Origin: Ulota crispa
Lineage: Eukaryota; Streptophyta; Bryopsida; Orthotrichales; Orthotrichaceae
DNA length: 64,000 bases
Assembly: GCA_963920765.1 (NCBI GenBank)
Contig: OY987242.1
Coordinates: forward strand, 15,152,002 to 15,216,001
Reading direction: 5' to 3'
The position numbers were made by a program, and so were the translations under genes. Each line of letters opens with the position of its first letter. Within the stretch, counting starts at the first letter, position 1. Below are positions 44,498 through 57,151 of the stretch, piece by piece. Below the pieces are notes generated by a model, which did no database searches, had not been told where the DNA came from, and saw nothing but the letters and a program-made list of their open reading frames with translations.

Positions 44498-47400
44498 TCA
44501 GAAGTCCAGATCCGCCTGCTGCTTCGCTGCATGCGCAGTCCAGAACGAGTGCGCACGCGTCACCCTCTCCAGCAGTTCTTGCGGCACGGGCTCCCCCCTG
44601 CGCTGATGCGGAGCGATGCGAGCAGTGTGAACCAACGTCTTCCACTTGTCCTGCGAATCCAACAAAACCACACCGCGTCACGCCGCCACACACCACCATG
44701 ACTTCACCACTACTCCACCAACAGGGTGCCCACCTCTACCAAGTGCCCCCCGACCTCACCGACTTCCCTCCAAACAAACGCAAAACGGCCAAGCCGGCCC
44801 TGCGCGGCCGGCTTTCAAGACCCATCCTCTCAGACCGACTCGCAGCGCACCTTCAAATCGACGTAGGTCCTATGCTTCGCCTGTTCGAAAGCCCGCAGTT
44901 TCACGTCGCGCCACCTGTTTCCAGAGCAACACGTCAGCCACCATTTTCCCAAAAGGACAAAACTCCACCCACATCTAGCTCTTCTCGGACCGCTTCAACA
45001 CGCCCCGTTCCACCAGCCCTCTCGGCTTCCCGTTCCGCTCGGTCGGCCGTCCCGACAGTCTGGCGGGCGGAAGGCTCATCGCCCCAATTTCAAGCACTCC
45101 CCTCACCATCCAGTCACACCACAGTCCAACGCTTCTTAGCTGTTTACCTGCCAGTCCCCAGCTTCTCCACGGCGTGGACCAGAGCCTCCACCTCCGACAC
45201 GCTGAACGGACGGCGCACTCTGCGTTTGCCGTTGTCCAGGGCACGCGAAATCTTGTTCCGCATCGGAACCAGAGCCATGCCGGGGACGCCGTCTCCGGTG
45301 CCCAGTCCTGGATGCAGGATGATGGCGCCCGATCCGCCCACCAGAGAATCGTGAGAAGAGGTGTGCGGCGCAACAGCTGCCGAATCCGCCTCGTTTCTTC
45401 CACGCCTGCTGGCATCCGCTTGTGCGCGTATGGCTGCCAGAGCCCCCGCTGCGGCCACGCGGGTTGGATGCGGAGAGATGGCCATTCGCTCGCTCATCTG
45501 CTTGTTGCTCTTCATCCCGTTGCATCCCTTCACAGACTCCTCCGGAATCACCGCAAATGCCACCCCGCTGCGCTTCCCCTCGACGTACCCCTCTTCCTCA
45601 CTCGACAGAGACGGCGGCACGTACGACGGGTCCGGATCGACCACTGCCCCGCCGGACTTGTTGCATCGGCCTTTCAACGGGCACCGAACTCCTCCGTCGC
45701 CCACCCCAGAGAGCCCAGGAACTCCGTACACGGGATACCTGAGTGGAGCCACCACAATTTTCTCGTCATGCCTCCATCACCAGCCAGCACATCATCCCCA
45801 CCCAACAACCCGACCACGTAGTAATCGCAACCAAACTCGCGTACCTCGGTGCTGGCTGATTGGCCGCGCGGGAAAGGACCAGCAGAGGATCTTCCGCGGT
45901 GGCGGATGCCGACGTCAGCACGGGACTCGGCTCCAGCATGAACCCCAGAGACTCCGGCTTCGCACTCCGAGAAATGCCGATCTGTGATAGAGTGGCGGCC
46001 TCGTCAGGAACTTTCTTGCCCTGCATCAGCACCCGCACTCGGAGCCCACCTCCCAGCAAGTTCATCGCTGCATCCATCACCGCTCTCTGGAAAACACAAC
46101 ACCGACACCCGTCAGTCCTCCAGTTCGCCAAAATCAAGCGCCAACCGTGGTCCCAAGCCAAGTAAACAACGAGTCCGTCGTCGAGCCTCCTCATCCCCAC
46201 CGCACGCCGTGCCTCGGTCCCTAAGCACCGATCATCACGTAACTTCTCACATGTCAGAGTTCGCAGTCCTACCTTCAGACTTGCGACGCTCGCTGTCTCC
46301 GGTAGATCCACAAACAGTTCCGGAACGGTGAACGACTTGATGCTCAGCTTAACTGCACCCACACACAAAACACACGTGCGCGTTAGCTCCGCTTCTGCTC
46401 ATGGACGATCGCCACTTTTCAAGCTCCATTTCCCACATCCGAAACACGGTGAAACCACACAGCTCACATGCTCGCCACCCTACCGTGCGGTTCCAGGGAC
46501 TTCTTTGACGCCAGTCGAGCCGTTCTGGCGGTTGGAGAAGACGCCACGCTGGCTGCTTTCGCTGCACCAACACACACATCCCGTCAGTCTCACGCCGCCT
46601 CTCCATCCCGTCCACGACCAGTCGGCGCAACGACTCAACCACACGTCCACCCCGCCACGCCCGTTCCTGCACCACACTTCTACACACCGGGCTCCCCCAA
46701 AAACACGCACCGAACCGGACAGGCCACCACACCCGATCCCCACCTCCGCGATGTGCCATCGTCGGATTCAGGAGCACCGGGCATGACGGCCGATCGTGCC
46801 TCGCCGCTTCACTTCGCACTCATCCAGTATTTGCACACGGTTGCAAGACGACTCGCCTAAATTGCCACCCTCCGGACAAGGCACAGACACATACACTAAA
46901 GCTGAAACAAAGGCAAACATACCACTGCGTAGCTTGGCTGCAGCCGCAGGAGGCTCACCATCTACACATTCGTATTCTAGCTCCACAAGATCACTCGTGT
47001 TCAAATGCAAATCTGGAGCAGTTTTGGAGCTACCATCGGCCATCTTCTTCCTCTTGTTGGGCAGTCCTCGCATCGTCCGCTGTCGAGTGTATGCAGCAAT
47101 ACCACTGAAAAACGACTTCTTTTCGTACCTCGAGTCTGCAACATTTCACAACACGGTTGAATACAGAGCTCCTTAGCTTGCTGTACGCAAGCCTCATAGA
47201 AGTCCGGCACCAACAGTCAGCGGGCCTCAACCAAATCCGTCCTCACAATCAGGCCACCTCACAGTGCAATTCTCCACTCCACGGGAACGTAAAGCCCACG
47301 CCCCCGCCCCGTGCCATCCCACATTCAAACCAAATCCCTCCAAACAAACAGGACGGGCCCTGACAAACGCATGGCCACCTTCCTCTACCCCGCCCAGCCA

Positions 47401-49350
47401 TCCTTCTCGGACGATCCACATCGGGTGTTCGGCAACCGCCGCAGCACCCACACGCGAAAACACAGAAACGAAACAAACGAGGTTGCTACCTTCGCTAGAA
47501 CCTGAATCCGTGGATTCCATCTCTGCGTGCTGCCGCTTCGTCCGAGTCACGGCCACGTGGTTGCGCTTACCAACCTTCACGGCCCTCCGGACCTTCAGGT
47601 TCCTGCTGTACGGTTCTAGTTTCTTCGTCATTATCTCGGGATGAAGGCGTTGAGATGAACGGTGGACGTGCTCCCTCCTGTAGAACTTTCCGTCCATCAC
47701 TCCGCTCATCACCCTCTTCACCATGGGCCTCGTGCTCCGGCCCTCGCCCAGCCCCGCACTCGCCGCGTGGATAGTCGCAGAAGAAGCCGCGGCGGCGGTG
47801 GCGGCGGCTTGGTTCCTCTCCGACACCAGCACCACGCCCTTGTCCTCCAACTCCACGCTCGCCGAATCCTCCCCCGCTGCTTCCGCTCCCTCGGCCATCG
47901 CCTCCGCCGATTCACCGTATTCCCCGCTCTCCGACATCTTACACTGCATCTGGATCTCTGGGGTTGAGTTCGACGAGATCTTCGAACCCCGGGAAGGACC
48001 CTCCTGCACCAGGCCAGATCCGGCCTCCGCGTCGTCCAAACACTGGGAGCACTCCATCTTGGTTTCCGCCTCTCCCAGCTGCTTGCAAGAGCCCTTATCA
48101 GAATCTGATGACTTGTCGCCTGCGACGACTGCCGCGTCCACCACCATCTCGCTGCAAGGTGTTTCTCCCACGATCTCCACGGCTGCTTGCTTGCCGACCT
48201 CCACCGTCGTCCCGGAGACGAACGCTTCCGCCATCACAGCTTCGTACATCTTGTCCGCAGGGCACGGCTCGACTCCTGCGGTTCCCCTAACCGTTTCGAT
48301 AACCGGCATCGACTCCTTCATCTCCAAACAAGGAGCGGCCACGCGCTGTCCGGCCAGCGTGGTTGACATGTCGCTATCACACAGAGGCGGCGTAACCTGC
48401 AAAAAATTCCCAACTCGCATGTCAGGACACACGGGCTGTCCCCGATCCAACAACACAGTCCACCGAATTCAGCACGCGTTGTGCAAGTACCGAACTCTAA
48501 CGATCGACCGCCACGCTCGGATTGTCACCACATATACATCTCACATGAAGGAAAGAGAGCGTCCGTGGCCTGTGCGCTCGCTACAACAGCGAAATCGCTC
48601 GACGGTGCTGAAAAGCGAGACCCACGCCAAAGCGGAACGGAACGGGGAATCTCAAGCAACAAACAGGTCACCGTTTCGGCGATCGTCACAACATTTCACC
48701 TGCTCTTCCGGCGACGAGGCATTCGTATATACAACTGCACCGCTGCCTTCGCTCGCTGAAACGTCCTTTACAATGGTTTTCCGTTCCTCTTCCTGTGCCG
48801 GAGTCCGCACCCCGCAACCCGCGCTCTCCACGCCGTTGCTGCCCTGAACGGAGACATCCTCCACGGTGCTCGCGTTCGTCTGATCATCCCCGTCCGCCGC
48901 ACGCTTCCCAACCGATTGGGGCTTATCTACAGATGTGAAGTCCCTCACACTCCCCAGGCTCGTCACCTGGGAATCCAAATCAGACTGCGATTTCTCTTTC
49001 GAACCCTCCTCCTGAACCCGCTTGCTGTTGTTCGGATCTTCGCTTCCCGCGTCTTGTAGTATCTGTCCCGCCACAGTGGCGAGCAGTTCGAACACTCCGC
49101 CGCCAGGCCGGTTGTTGCCTTGGCGCTTCGCAGCATCGCCTCCTCGACCCTGCCATTCAGTCCAAACGCGTCAGAATGGCGAGGATGACATGGAGCGCTC
49201 CCAAGAACAAAAGAACACCTCAAGCCCATCAATCCCACCCTCATTCCCGCCAACCGGACACCTTACCCGATGAGACCGCATAGCCCGGGGCAACGCAGGT
49301 CCATCGTACCCAGGAAAGCCACCACTAACCCTTCGCGCTCGAGCCTCCAT
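44498..49350 (-). CDS. Telomere-repeat-binding protein, TRP/TBP (telobox Myb) type, 10 exons
   Basis: Exons in coding order: 49350-49267, 49149-48700, 48396-47490, 47135-46923, 46561-46484, 46352-46273, 46086-45845, 45738-45148, 44914-44851, 44650-44498. All introns are GT-AG; the 2862-nt CDS gives 953 residues. The N-terminus has GFPGYDGPALPRAMRSHR and VFELLATVAGQIL, both diagnostic of plant TRP1-like proteins. Residues ~180-480 are acidic and low-complexity. SRYEKKSFFSGIAAYTRQR opens a basic block. A ubiquitin-like domain (~578-660) has VKLSIKSFTVPELFVDLPET and LLGGGLRVRVLMQGKKV. The C-terminal Myb-type domain has RRPFSVSEVEALVHAVEKLG, WRDVKLRAF, the telobox VDLKDKWKTLVHTAR and RRGEPVPQELLERV. 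Such proteins bind duplex TTTAGGG repeats in the nucleus. It is longer than Arabidopsis TRP1 (about 570 residues), mostly through exons 2 and 3. An in-frame TGA precedes the start. Confidence 0.95.
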
Positions 49351-52110
49351 CCTCGCTCACATTACCACTGCATGCAACCCACTCAAAACATGTTCCGGCC
49401 TCGTAACCGATCCAACAATTCCGCGTCGTCCCGCGCGATCTTCTTCACCAAAACCAGCATGAGATGTTCCGAACCCAAATTCTGCACATTCGCAAACACC
49501 GAAGCCATCAGCCACGCCAGCACTACCAGGACAGCAACTGCGACTTCCCCGAAAACCATCCGCGACGCTCGCGCAACAAAAGCGCACACACGACCTCCCC
49601 TAACCGTAACGAACCTGCAAGCGACTAACAAAACACGAAGAAAGGCATCGGAAGAAAGAGAAAGGCACGCATCCGCATCCGCATCCGTACAGGACCACCG
49701 CCTCACTCATCGTGGATCCCACCGGGGCACGACGACTTCGGATATTTCTCACACTCCAGTCACTCGATCTCGCACCATCGCTGAGAACCGGACTACATCC
49801 GACCAGAGCAACGCACCGCTCCAGATTGCCAGAGCAAACAAGCCAACGCTCGTCCTGCCCTGGCCGTCAGCACGTCGGATCTCAGCAACAGACCTCGCAA
49901 AACCTTTTCCGAAACCCTCACATAACCACCCATGGCGATCCTTCGCCCACGGATTCGGAACCTCGGGTCGCCAAATTTTTAGGATTCAGTTGCGTAGAAC
50001 CCGCACAAGTGGAGAGCAAGCCTTGAAGTGGTCAAGGACGCTACGACGCCGGATGGACATGGCCAGGTTATGAGCCTATGTATAGAATATACGCCCACGG
50101 ATGGAGGTCTCCATGAGGAGTCTCGGTATCTCATGGACGATTGTTGTTATTGACTAAGAGAGAATTATCTGAAAGAGTTTATGTGTATTCACATATATTT
50201 TAGACGCTCAAGTACACGACAAGCTTTTAAAGGGAGCATCGGAGCATTAATTCCTCGAAGCTCAGTGCCGGTTGCGCAAGGAAAGGAATCCCGCAGTGAA
50301 CACAAAGTCGCTCTCACAAGGCAACGTTTTGACTCATCTGCGCATCTAACTCGTCAATGGTCGCGACAGAGCAGAACCACGCTTTTCGCTTACTGCGATA
50401 CAGCTCTTCTAGTTGAACACTAATTTAAACCGTGACCACATCTTTTTGGTAAAAAATATTCCTAGCCTCCGTGATTATGCAGAGATCGTAGAATAAACCC
50501 CGGCACGAACTAAGCCCGATAAGGTGTCGTTACTACAGGCGAGATCAATGTAAAGTTGTAAATAAGTCGAACCGATCCTCCTCACGCCTCCGGGCCGAGC
50601 GGAACCGTGTTGCAAATACAATGCGCGGAGAGGAACATGCAGGGAAGTGGACAGATCCGTCGAGACGTTACAAAGTAAACCTCGAACCAAAACCCTTGCT
50701 CCTCTCTCTACCCTTGGTCAAAACCTCTGTGAACCCTCGGCCATCCCGTTAAGTAACCGTCTCCATCCAGGCGGCTTTGCAAAAGCAACACGGCAATCCT
50801 CTGTTTTGCCACCGTATGGCGTACGGAACACTAATGTCATTTTAAGAACACGTTCGACACTAGGAAGATGCTCGGTAAAACGTTAGTAGCTTTCGAAAGT
50901 TAGGACAACCTGCGTGAATCCTCTAATCTCGAACGGTGTTCCCCATGGTTAAACTGTCGTCCCGAGGCGTCGCAACAGATCTAAACCGTCGGCAGTGCGT
51001 CAACGCTACCGACCTTCTATTCGCATTCCGGTTGGAACTAAGTGCGTCCGTCGAAACCGCACAACGAGAGAACTGCTCTCGTCGGTGGCTTCGAAACAGG
51101 GCCTCCGAATCTCTACCGAACAGCCACAAACTAAAAGCGAGTATTCACCACAACTTCGGGCCAATTACTTCGGACGCACCAGAAACCTGTCGAACGTGTT
51201 TCAATTTCGGCACTAAGAATCAACAAGCAGGAGGCAATCAACAGATCTGAAGCCTCGGATTTGGATTGGCACGTTACCAAACGTCTCCGCACTCGAATAT
51301 ACACAAAGCTATATTTCTCCACACTAAACAGTTCTACAACCGTGCATCAAAAACACTGTGGACCTTACAATAGCTAACATATCCGACGAAGCCAGGACGT
51401 TCGCCTACCGAGTAGGAATACACGCACAATCAGTCAATGGAAGCTTCTTTGATGTCAATGAAAGAAGCAAGTGCCAAGAAAAAGCTGGTGGAAACGGCCA
51501 CGACACGCAGTGAAGCCAAATCATAGAGCTTGACATGACGACCAGGCCTGTCACGTTTTCTACCGAGTCAAACTTCGTCACACAAGCACGGGCATAACAT
51601 AATTGCAGACAGCGCCAGGGCAGCAATTCGCACCTTAACAACAACACCAGGGGTTGCGCTATACAAGGCGACGCAAGGAGGAGATGACGCCGATCGTGCA
51701 GGGGCAGTGGGAAGGCGATTGAATCCGCGTGCGCGCTAAACCTGTGTGGAGAGAAAGCAAAGCAAAGGAAGAGCATCAGCGACGGGGGTTTGGGGGAGAA
51801 CAGAGACGCACACAGCCTGATGAGCGCCCGCGCAAGACAGGCGAACGAACCAGAAACCGTGTCAGGGCGACGGAACAAACTGTGCCCGCGACTAACCGAC
51901 CGCCTCCACCCGGTCGCTCCGCGGCCCGCTCGGCCGGGCACCACTTGCGCTGGCTGCCCCAGTCCCGCATTCCCGACGATAGGCCGTAGCCGGTTGTTGC
52001 CTGCCCGAGCTGACCGGAACCCCCGTAGAGCGCATTCGGGGAAGCACGGCTTGTTGCCCGAGCTGACCGGACCTTTCCCACCTTACAACCACCTACCGTG
52101 ATTTCTTTGC
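49351..52110 (-). promoter_or_regulatory. GC-rich upstream region and probable leader of the telomere-binding-protein gene
   Basis: About 2.7 kb of sequence much richer in G and C than the flanking repeats and free of the MITE families. No frame has a recognisable domain. On the minus strand a candidate splice acceptor (TTGCATGCAG, near 49371) lies just before the start codon, so a leader intron is possible. The motif CCCGAGCTGACCGGA occurs twice at about 51996-52072. The transcription start is not located. Confidence 0.45.
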
Positions 52111-52218
52111 CCCCCCGTTTTACCCTGAGCTTCTCGGGCAGGATTATTTTTTTTCCCTTGTGCTGTCAGCACGGTAACTTATTTCCTCCTCAAATGTGCC
52201 TTGGCTGTAATAGTTCTA

Positions 52219-52570
52219 GGGAATGATTAGGGGGACACCCCCAATTGCTACGTAGACACCCCACAGCCCAGCCTATTAAATTTGAGATTGTTATTATGCA
52301 AATTAAAGCACAAATACAATAAATTTGCCTCATTTGTGATACGACTAAGAGTTAAACTAGTAAATAAAGGAAGCAACTAGTTTAACTCCTAATAGTGTCA
52401 CAAATGAGGCAATTTTGTTGTATGTTTGCATTGCTTGTAAATGCAAATGTATGCTAAAGTATTACTTTGATTTTATTTCATATTTTAGCGTAATAATAAT
52501 CTCAAATTTAATAAGCTGGACTATGGGGGTGTCCATGTAGCAATTGGGGGGTGTCCACCTAGTCGCTCCC
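52219..52570. mobile_element. hAT-like foldback MITE, family D
   Basis: A perfect 8-bp duplication TAGTTCTA (52211-52218, 52571-52578) flanks termini GGGAATGATTAGGGGGACAC and GTGTCCACCTAGTCGCTCCC. The arms pair through AATTTGAGATT.TTATTATG and TTTGCCTCATTTGTGA. Eight-base duplications are typical of hAT elements. Confidence 0.9.
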
Positions 52571-52576
52571 TAGTTC

Positions 52577-52897
52577 TAAGATAGGAGGTTCTAAAACAGA
52601 GTTAGGGGCTGAAATTGAATTTTGGGAGGTGAAACTTCTTTAATTAGTAAATTTTCCTTGAAAGACAAGAGGAATTGGCATCTAATCCAAGATGTTTCAT
52701 ATTTTTTGAAGCTTTGTGGACTTAGTTATGAAATTTTGAAGTGAAAAGGCCATACGTGTTCTAAAGTGGTGCACCTCCCAAAATGTACATCACATATACA
52801 TTGTTGAAGGGCTATGAAAAATAGCATGTATAAACTAAGTACATTTGAGGAAGTGCACCGTTTTAGAGCATGCACCATTTTAGGACCTCCTACCTTA
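52577..52897. mobile_element. Family F MITE (~320 bp)
   Basis: Ends TAAGATAGGAGGTTCTAAAA and TTTTAGGACCTCCTACCTTA are inverted repeats. The interior matches 27371-27700 and 38491-38829. Its left end is overlapped by the target duplication of the hAT-like MITE and its right TTA forms part of the TTAA target of the next element. Confidence 0.8.
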
Positions 52898-52898
52898 A

Positions 52899-53797
52899 CC
52901 CCTAAATGCCCAAGGGTGTTTTCTTGTTTTTGGAAGGTAGATTTGAAGGTTTTTGAATTGTACTTGTAAGATCATTATTAAACATCAAAACAAAATTGTA
53001 ACCGTTGAATCTTGAACTTCAAGGTTTCTAAATGGCACTACCCAAAAAGAATCCAAAATGGCCACGCAGATTTGAAGATATTTGTGATACACTGATGATG
53101 AGTATGGATTTTTTTGCTTTTTTTGGAGTTGCCCAAAACTTTTGATGCAAATTGGCAACAATTGGATACAAAATTGGGAAACAACCACTTAGGATGCTTT
53201 AGTGTTTATTGTTGTTATTTCAAAACCAATGGCCCCTCTTCCAAATCCATGACCACAATTTCTCAAATGAGCCCGCAACGCAACTGTCAAAATGCAACCA
53301 TATAATACAAAGAAATTTTCAACCTCAATTATTGACCAAGAATCATTATGAATGAAAGAAAATTCAACAGTGAAAGGATCCTAATTTCTATAACAAAGCC
53401 ATCCCAAGTGAAATTAGTCCAAAAGCACTTTTAGATTTTGTTAAATGTCAAAATTTCAGTAAAAAGGCCCTTGTTGCCCAAGGGAGTGCCCAAGGGAAAT
53501 CTTCACCTTTTGCTCAACTTGATGCCCATTGTTTCAATGTGGCAATTTCTCATAGGCTCTATGACACTATTCACGACACTATTCATGACAGAAAATGTAT
53601 GCTTGTAGTTAACCTTCTACCAAAAACAAATGGAATAAGATCTGGAGGAAGTTGAATTTGAATTGTGAAGCTAACTTTAGCGCGCAACTTTTCCAAAAAA
53701 AAAACTTGAAAACAATAAAATATGTGCTCTTAAGAGGGTTTCAAAGTTTCCTGAAATTTTTTGGACACCACAATCTGGTGCCTTGGGCATTTAGGGG
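52899..53797. mobile_element. TTAA-flanked element with 17-bp perfect termini
   Basis: CCCCTAAATGCCCAAGG and CCTTGGGCATTTAGGGG are exact inverses, flanked by TTAA at 52895-52898 and 53798-53801. It is 899 bp. The right terminus equals that of 14600-15245. No coding capacity is recognised. Confidence 0.9.
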
Positions 53798-53806
53798 TTA
53801 ACTTAA

Positions 53807-54721
53807 CCCTTAAAGGATTGGACCCCCTTTTTCAGAAACATAGTGATTTCAGGTAGGTACTTGTGATTGTAGCTTTTCATATTCTAGGCTAAAACTATAA
53901 TAGAATGCGGGGACAAGGTTTATCTTTCATATGCACTAAATTTCATGACATTTGGAATTATGAATAAAATGTTATGGCCTAATATGTTGTTTTTTACGTT
54001 TGGCGGGTAGCTTGGGCAGATTTTTAAAAATTGCTTTTTTCAAAAACGAATTTTCTAAATTGGTTTAGGAGATTTATGTGAATGTAGGAAGCTTTGAATC
54101 ATTTTGTTTGAATCAACGAGATGAAAGTTATGAGGATTTTTTGTTTGTGGGCAGTTATGGATTCTCTACTCCAGAATAAACTTTGAAGTCCTTTATTTTA
54201 CTCAATTTTCAACATTTTGGAAAAAGAACAAAATCGAAGGATAAATATTGTTTATGACAACATTATGACCATTGGAATTGGCATTTTTCATTTCCACAAT
54301 TAAATTCTTAACAATTTAGTGTTTTTGAACATTCTCTACTTCTTTTTACTTACTATTTTTTTTTCATATGTTATACAACCTCAAATGATTTGAAACTTTT
54401 TTGACATGTACTTTACTTAGGTGGAATAAGGAATTTAGAGAAGCACCACCCACATGACCTTTTTTCCTTGAAAATTTCACCTTCTGAAGAGTAGCTGCCT
54501 GGTTTTTCACAAGACATTTTTGAATATTCAAACCATTCTAACTTCCAATCCACGTGCTGAAAAGCTCTGAGATTTTTTCCACATCTTCTAAAACCATTCT
54601 TCTACAAGATCCTATGGTCACATATGCATAAAAGTGTTTTTGTTTTCAAAATTGGTCGATGCTCTAAAAAAAGGCAGTTTTGAAGAATTTTTGGTGAAAA
54701 CTTTGCTTGGTCCTTTAGGGG
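53807..54721. mobile_element. TTAA-flanked element abutting its neighbour
   Basis: Left end CCCTTAAAGGATTGGACC, right end TGCTTGGTCCTTTAGGGG, with TTAA at 53803-53806 and 54722-54725, one base away from the previous element's TTAA. Its 915 bp are homologous to 23893-24823. Confidence 0.87.
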
Positions 54722-54794
54722 TTAAACAACGGACGGTCACACGCTATGTCCCAGGTTTCCCTGAATTCTCAAAATCTGATTGGTCAAGAGGTTG

Positions 54795-54860
54795 AAATCC
54801 GGACTTGATTGAACTCCGGACTTGGTTGAACTCCGGACTTGGTTGAAATCCGGACTTGAA
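54795..54860. repeat. Tandem repeat of a CCGGACTTG unit
   Basis: Four copies of a roughly 18-base unit, TTGAAMTCCGGACTTGRT, follow each other with single-base differences. The surroundings (GTCAAGAGG, CACGCCATGTCCCAAGTC) weakly resemble 8040-8180. Confidence 0.85.
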
Positions 54861-55817
54861 GTTTCACGCCATGTCCCAAGTCCTAGTTCACTTCAAATGG
54901 TTTACATGTTAGTGTTTTTGGACATTCTGGTGGCAAGAAAATGGGACTTTTGCTTCAAGAATTGGATTTACTTAAGAAACAAACTCGAGAGTCAAGTTTA
55001 AATTAAAAAAATTAAAGTATGTTGTTGCCCATTTGCAACTACAAGGGAGTTTAGATATGAAGCTCAATTTGGTCTTAAAGAGGAAAATGAACTCCATATT
55101 TAGTAGATATTGCACTATACCTTCATTATAAACAGTAGTTTGAAGAAGGAAGGAATACACCTTTTAACAGTAATAAGAAAGAATTCAGCTTTTTACCTAA
55201 AGGATGTTTAGGTTCTATTTACCGTGGAATGATAGTTTGTTTTTTTTGTTTATTGTTTGCCAATTTTGTATCATCGAGTGAATGACCCATTAGTAGGACA
55301 AAAAGCTCAATTTTAATGTGTGTTGGAGACTTTGGCCTATGTACACAGGTTTAGCTAGACTTGAACTCATAAGTGGCAAAATAATATATAAAAATTATAA
55401 AGTTTTAGAAAATCCTTCCAAGAAATAAAAAGTGGGTAAATATGCTGTTTTTTGAAGGAAAATGACGGCTCTTTTTTCTGTGTTTTCTTTTTCTTTTGTA
55501 GTTCGTCCTTACGTTGGTTATTATTTATGATTAAGAAAGAACACAACATTTTTGCAAAATGTACAATCCATTTCCCAAAAAATAAAGGAACGTTTCACAA
55601 TCCATTTTTCAAGGAACAGCTTATTTTTCCTTGCAGATTTTGCCACGGTGGCTCTCAATCGCCATCACGCATAGCTGGTAGTTGGTTTTTTTCTTTTGTT
55701 TTGAACATGGTACACTGAGGGACATGGGTTCACACTCTCCATCAGTTGCTTTGTGTACAAACGTCATTGATGTGAGGATTTCAATAATTCAAACCCACGG
55801 TACAACCTAAGTAGGGA

Positions 55818-55862
55818 TTCGGAAAGGGGGTTTTGGAAAGGGGGTTTTGGAAATAGGGTTTT
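55818..55862. repeat. G-rich short tandem repeat
   Basis: Three adjacent copies of a 16-base unit close to GGAAAGGGGGTTTTGG. The runs of G could form a quadruplex on the plus strand; this is inference from sequence only. Confidence 0.7.
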
Positions 55863-57151
55863 GGCATTCATAGCACTTTTGTGGTGATCCCAATCATGAT
55901 TTCCATGATTAGCTCAAGTGGAAAGAAAATAGTAAATAATGTCAATAATAATACAAATATTTTAATTTTGTTAAGTGCACTTGAAATCCCAAAATATTAC
56001 CATTTAGTTTGTAGCATTTAAAAATGCCAATACAAGTAGTTGGCCACATTGGAAACTTTCCATCATTATTCAAGGAAATTTTTTAGCTTCACCGGTTAAA
56101 ATCCGGCATTGCTTAGTTTCAACCAAATTTTCATGAGCATGCACTGGTTATTTCTTTCAAAATTTCTATAATTATAATGTAATATACTATATTTAAGGTT
56201 TTTGGAGAAAAATAACCTGATTTTTTATCTAGTTGTTTCAGTTTCCAACCAATTTTTTTGCAATATCAACCTGGTGACAATACACTAACTGCTGGTTCTC
56301 CACTAACCATGCTTTGTATGGATGTGTCGTGTGAGTATTTTGAAGTATTCAAGGTGAAGTGGTAGATCTTTCATTGAATATTATGGTATTTTTCCTTGTA
56401 ATAGGTCAATTGATTAGTTTTAGGTGCAAGGATGTCACATGTGAAACTTGGACAATGTCGTGTCTTGGAAATGTATGTCACAAGATTGTCCCATATTCTT
56501 GGACTTTCTACATGATTATCTTAAGAAAATATCAAAATGAAAAAATGGGTTGGAAGGTGGTTGGAGTGAAGCCATTTGGACTAGTAATACTCTAATGATT
56601 AGTCCATTAGTGAAGAAAAAATGCAAAATAATAGTTCTCATGCCATATCCAAGTTGCACATGCTCCACATTCCTCAAATCGTTGATATAACCCTATAAAG
56701 ATGAGCGACTTATGTAATCTTGTAAAAGAGATTAAAAATAACTCTTATGAGGAATAACCTTGACCAGAAGTTAAAATAATTATACCAGGTTACTACTAAA
56801 AATATAGGGTGTGGCATTTCCTTCTCCCTTTTCTATATCACAAGCTATTAAAAAGGCATGCAATTTCCAAAAAAAAAATGCACATGGCAATGGGAACTTT
56901 TACCAAAACAAATACTGTAAGTGGTTTGGTATTTGGACAGTTGTTTGTAACTATGGTCACTTGGATTGTGGTTAATTATTTATGTGAATTAAAATGCTTC
57001 TTTTGAATTTTTTATGAAATTTTTATGGTGTAGTTAGTAAAATATTCTAAGAGAATAATTATGTTAGTGTAATAAACAAATTGGTTTGACGCCTGATGTG
57101 TTGGGCAGGAAAAGTGTTGCATGGAGAGGTAGTGTTTTAATTAAGTACATA

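Larger units (their letters stand above)
54726..57151. other. Non-coding stretch of 2.4 kb
   Basis: Apart from two small tandem repeats (54795-54860 and 55818-55862) no gene, RNA or bounded element is recognised. The open frames are short and AT-driven. Confidence 0.35.

Noticed and set aside
44491..45821. Long plus-strand frames of 287 and 215 codons
   Set aside because: They are antisense to exons 8-10 of the same gene, including its Myb domain. No domain is seen in either translation.
47227..48456. A single 409-codon minus-strand gene
   Set aside because: This frame is exon 3 of the telomere-binding-protein gene plus intron read-through at both ends: the true exon is 48396-47490, bounded by a strong TTTTTTGCAG acceptor and a GTAGCA donor.
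47723..48847. A 374-codon plus-strand open frame
   Set aside because: It is antisense to exons 2-3 of the telomere-binding-protein gene, which has diagnostic domains and correct splicing. GC-rich codons on one strand keep the other strand open.
51405..51944. A 179-codon minus-strand frame in the GC-rich leader
   Set aside because: No recognisable domain and no splice partners. CT-rich leaders commonly stay open by chance.
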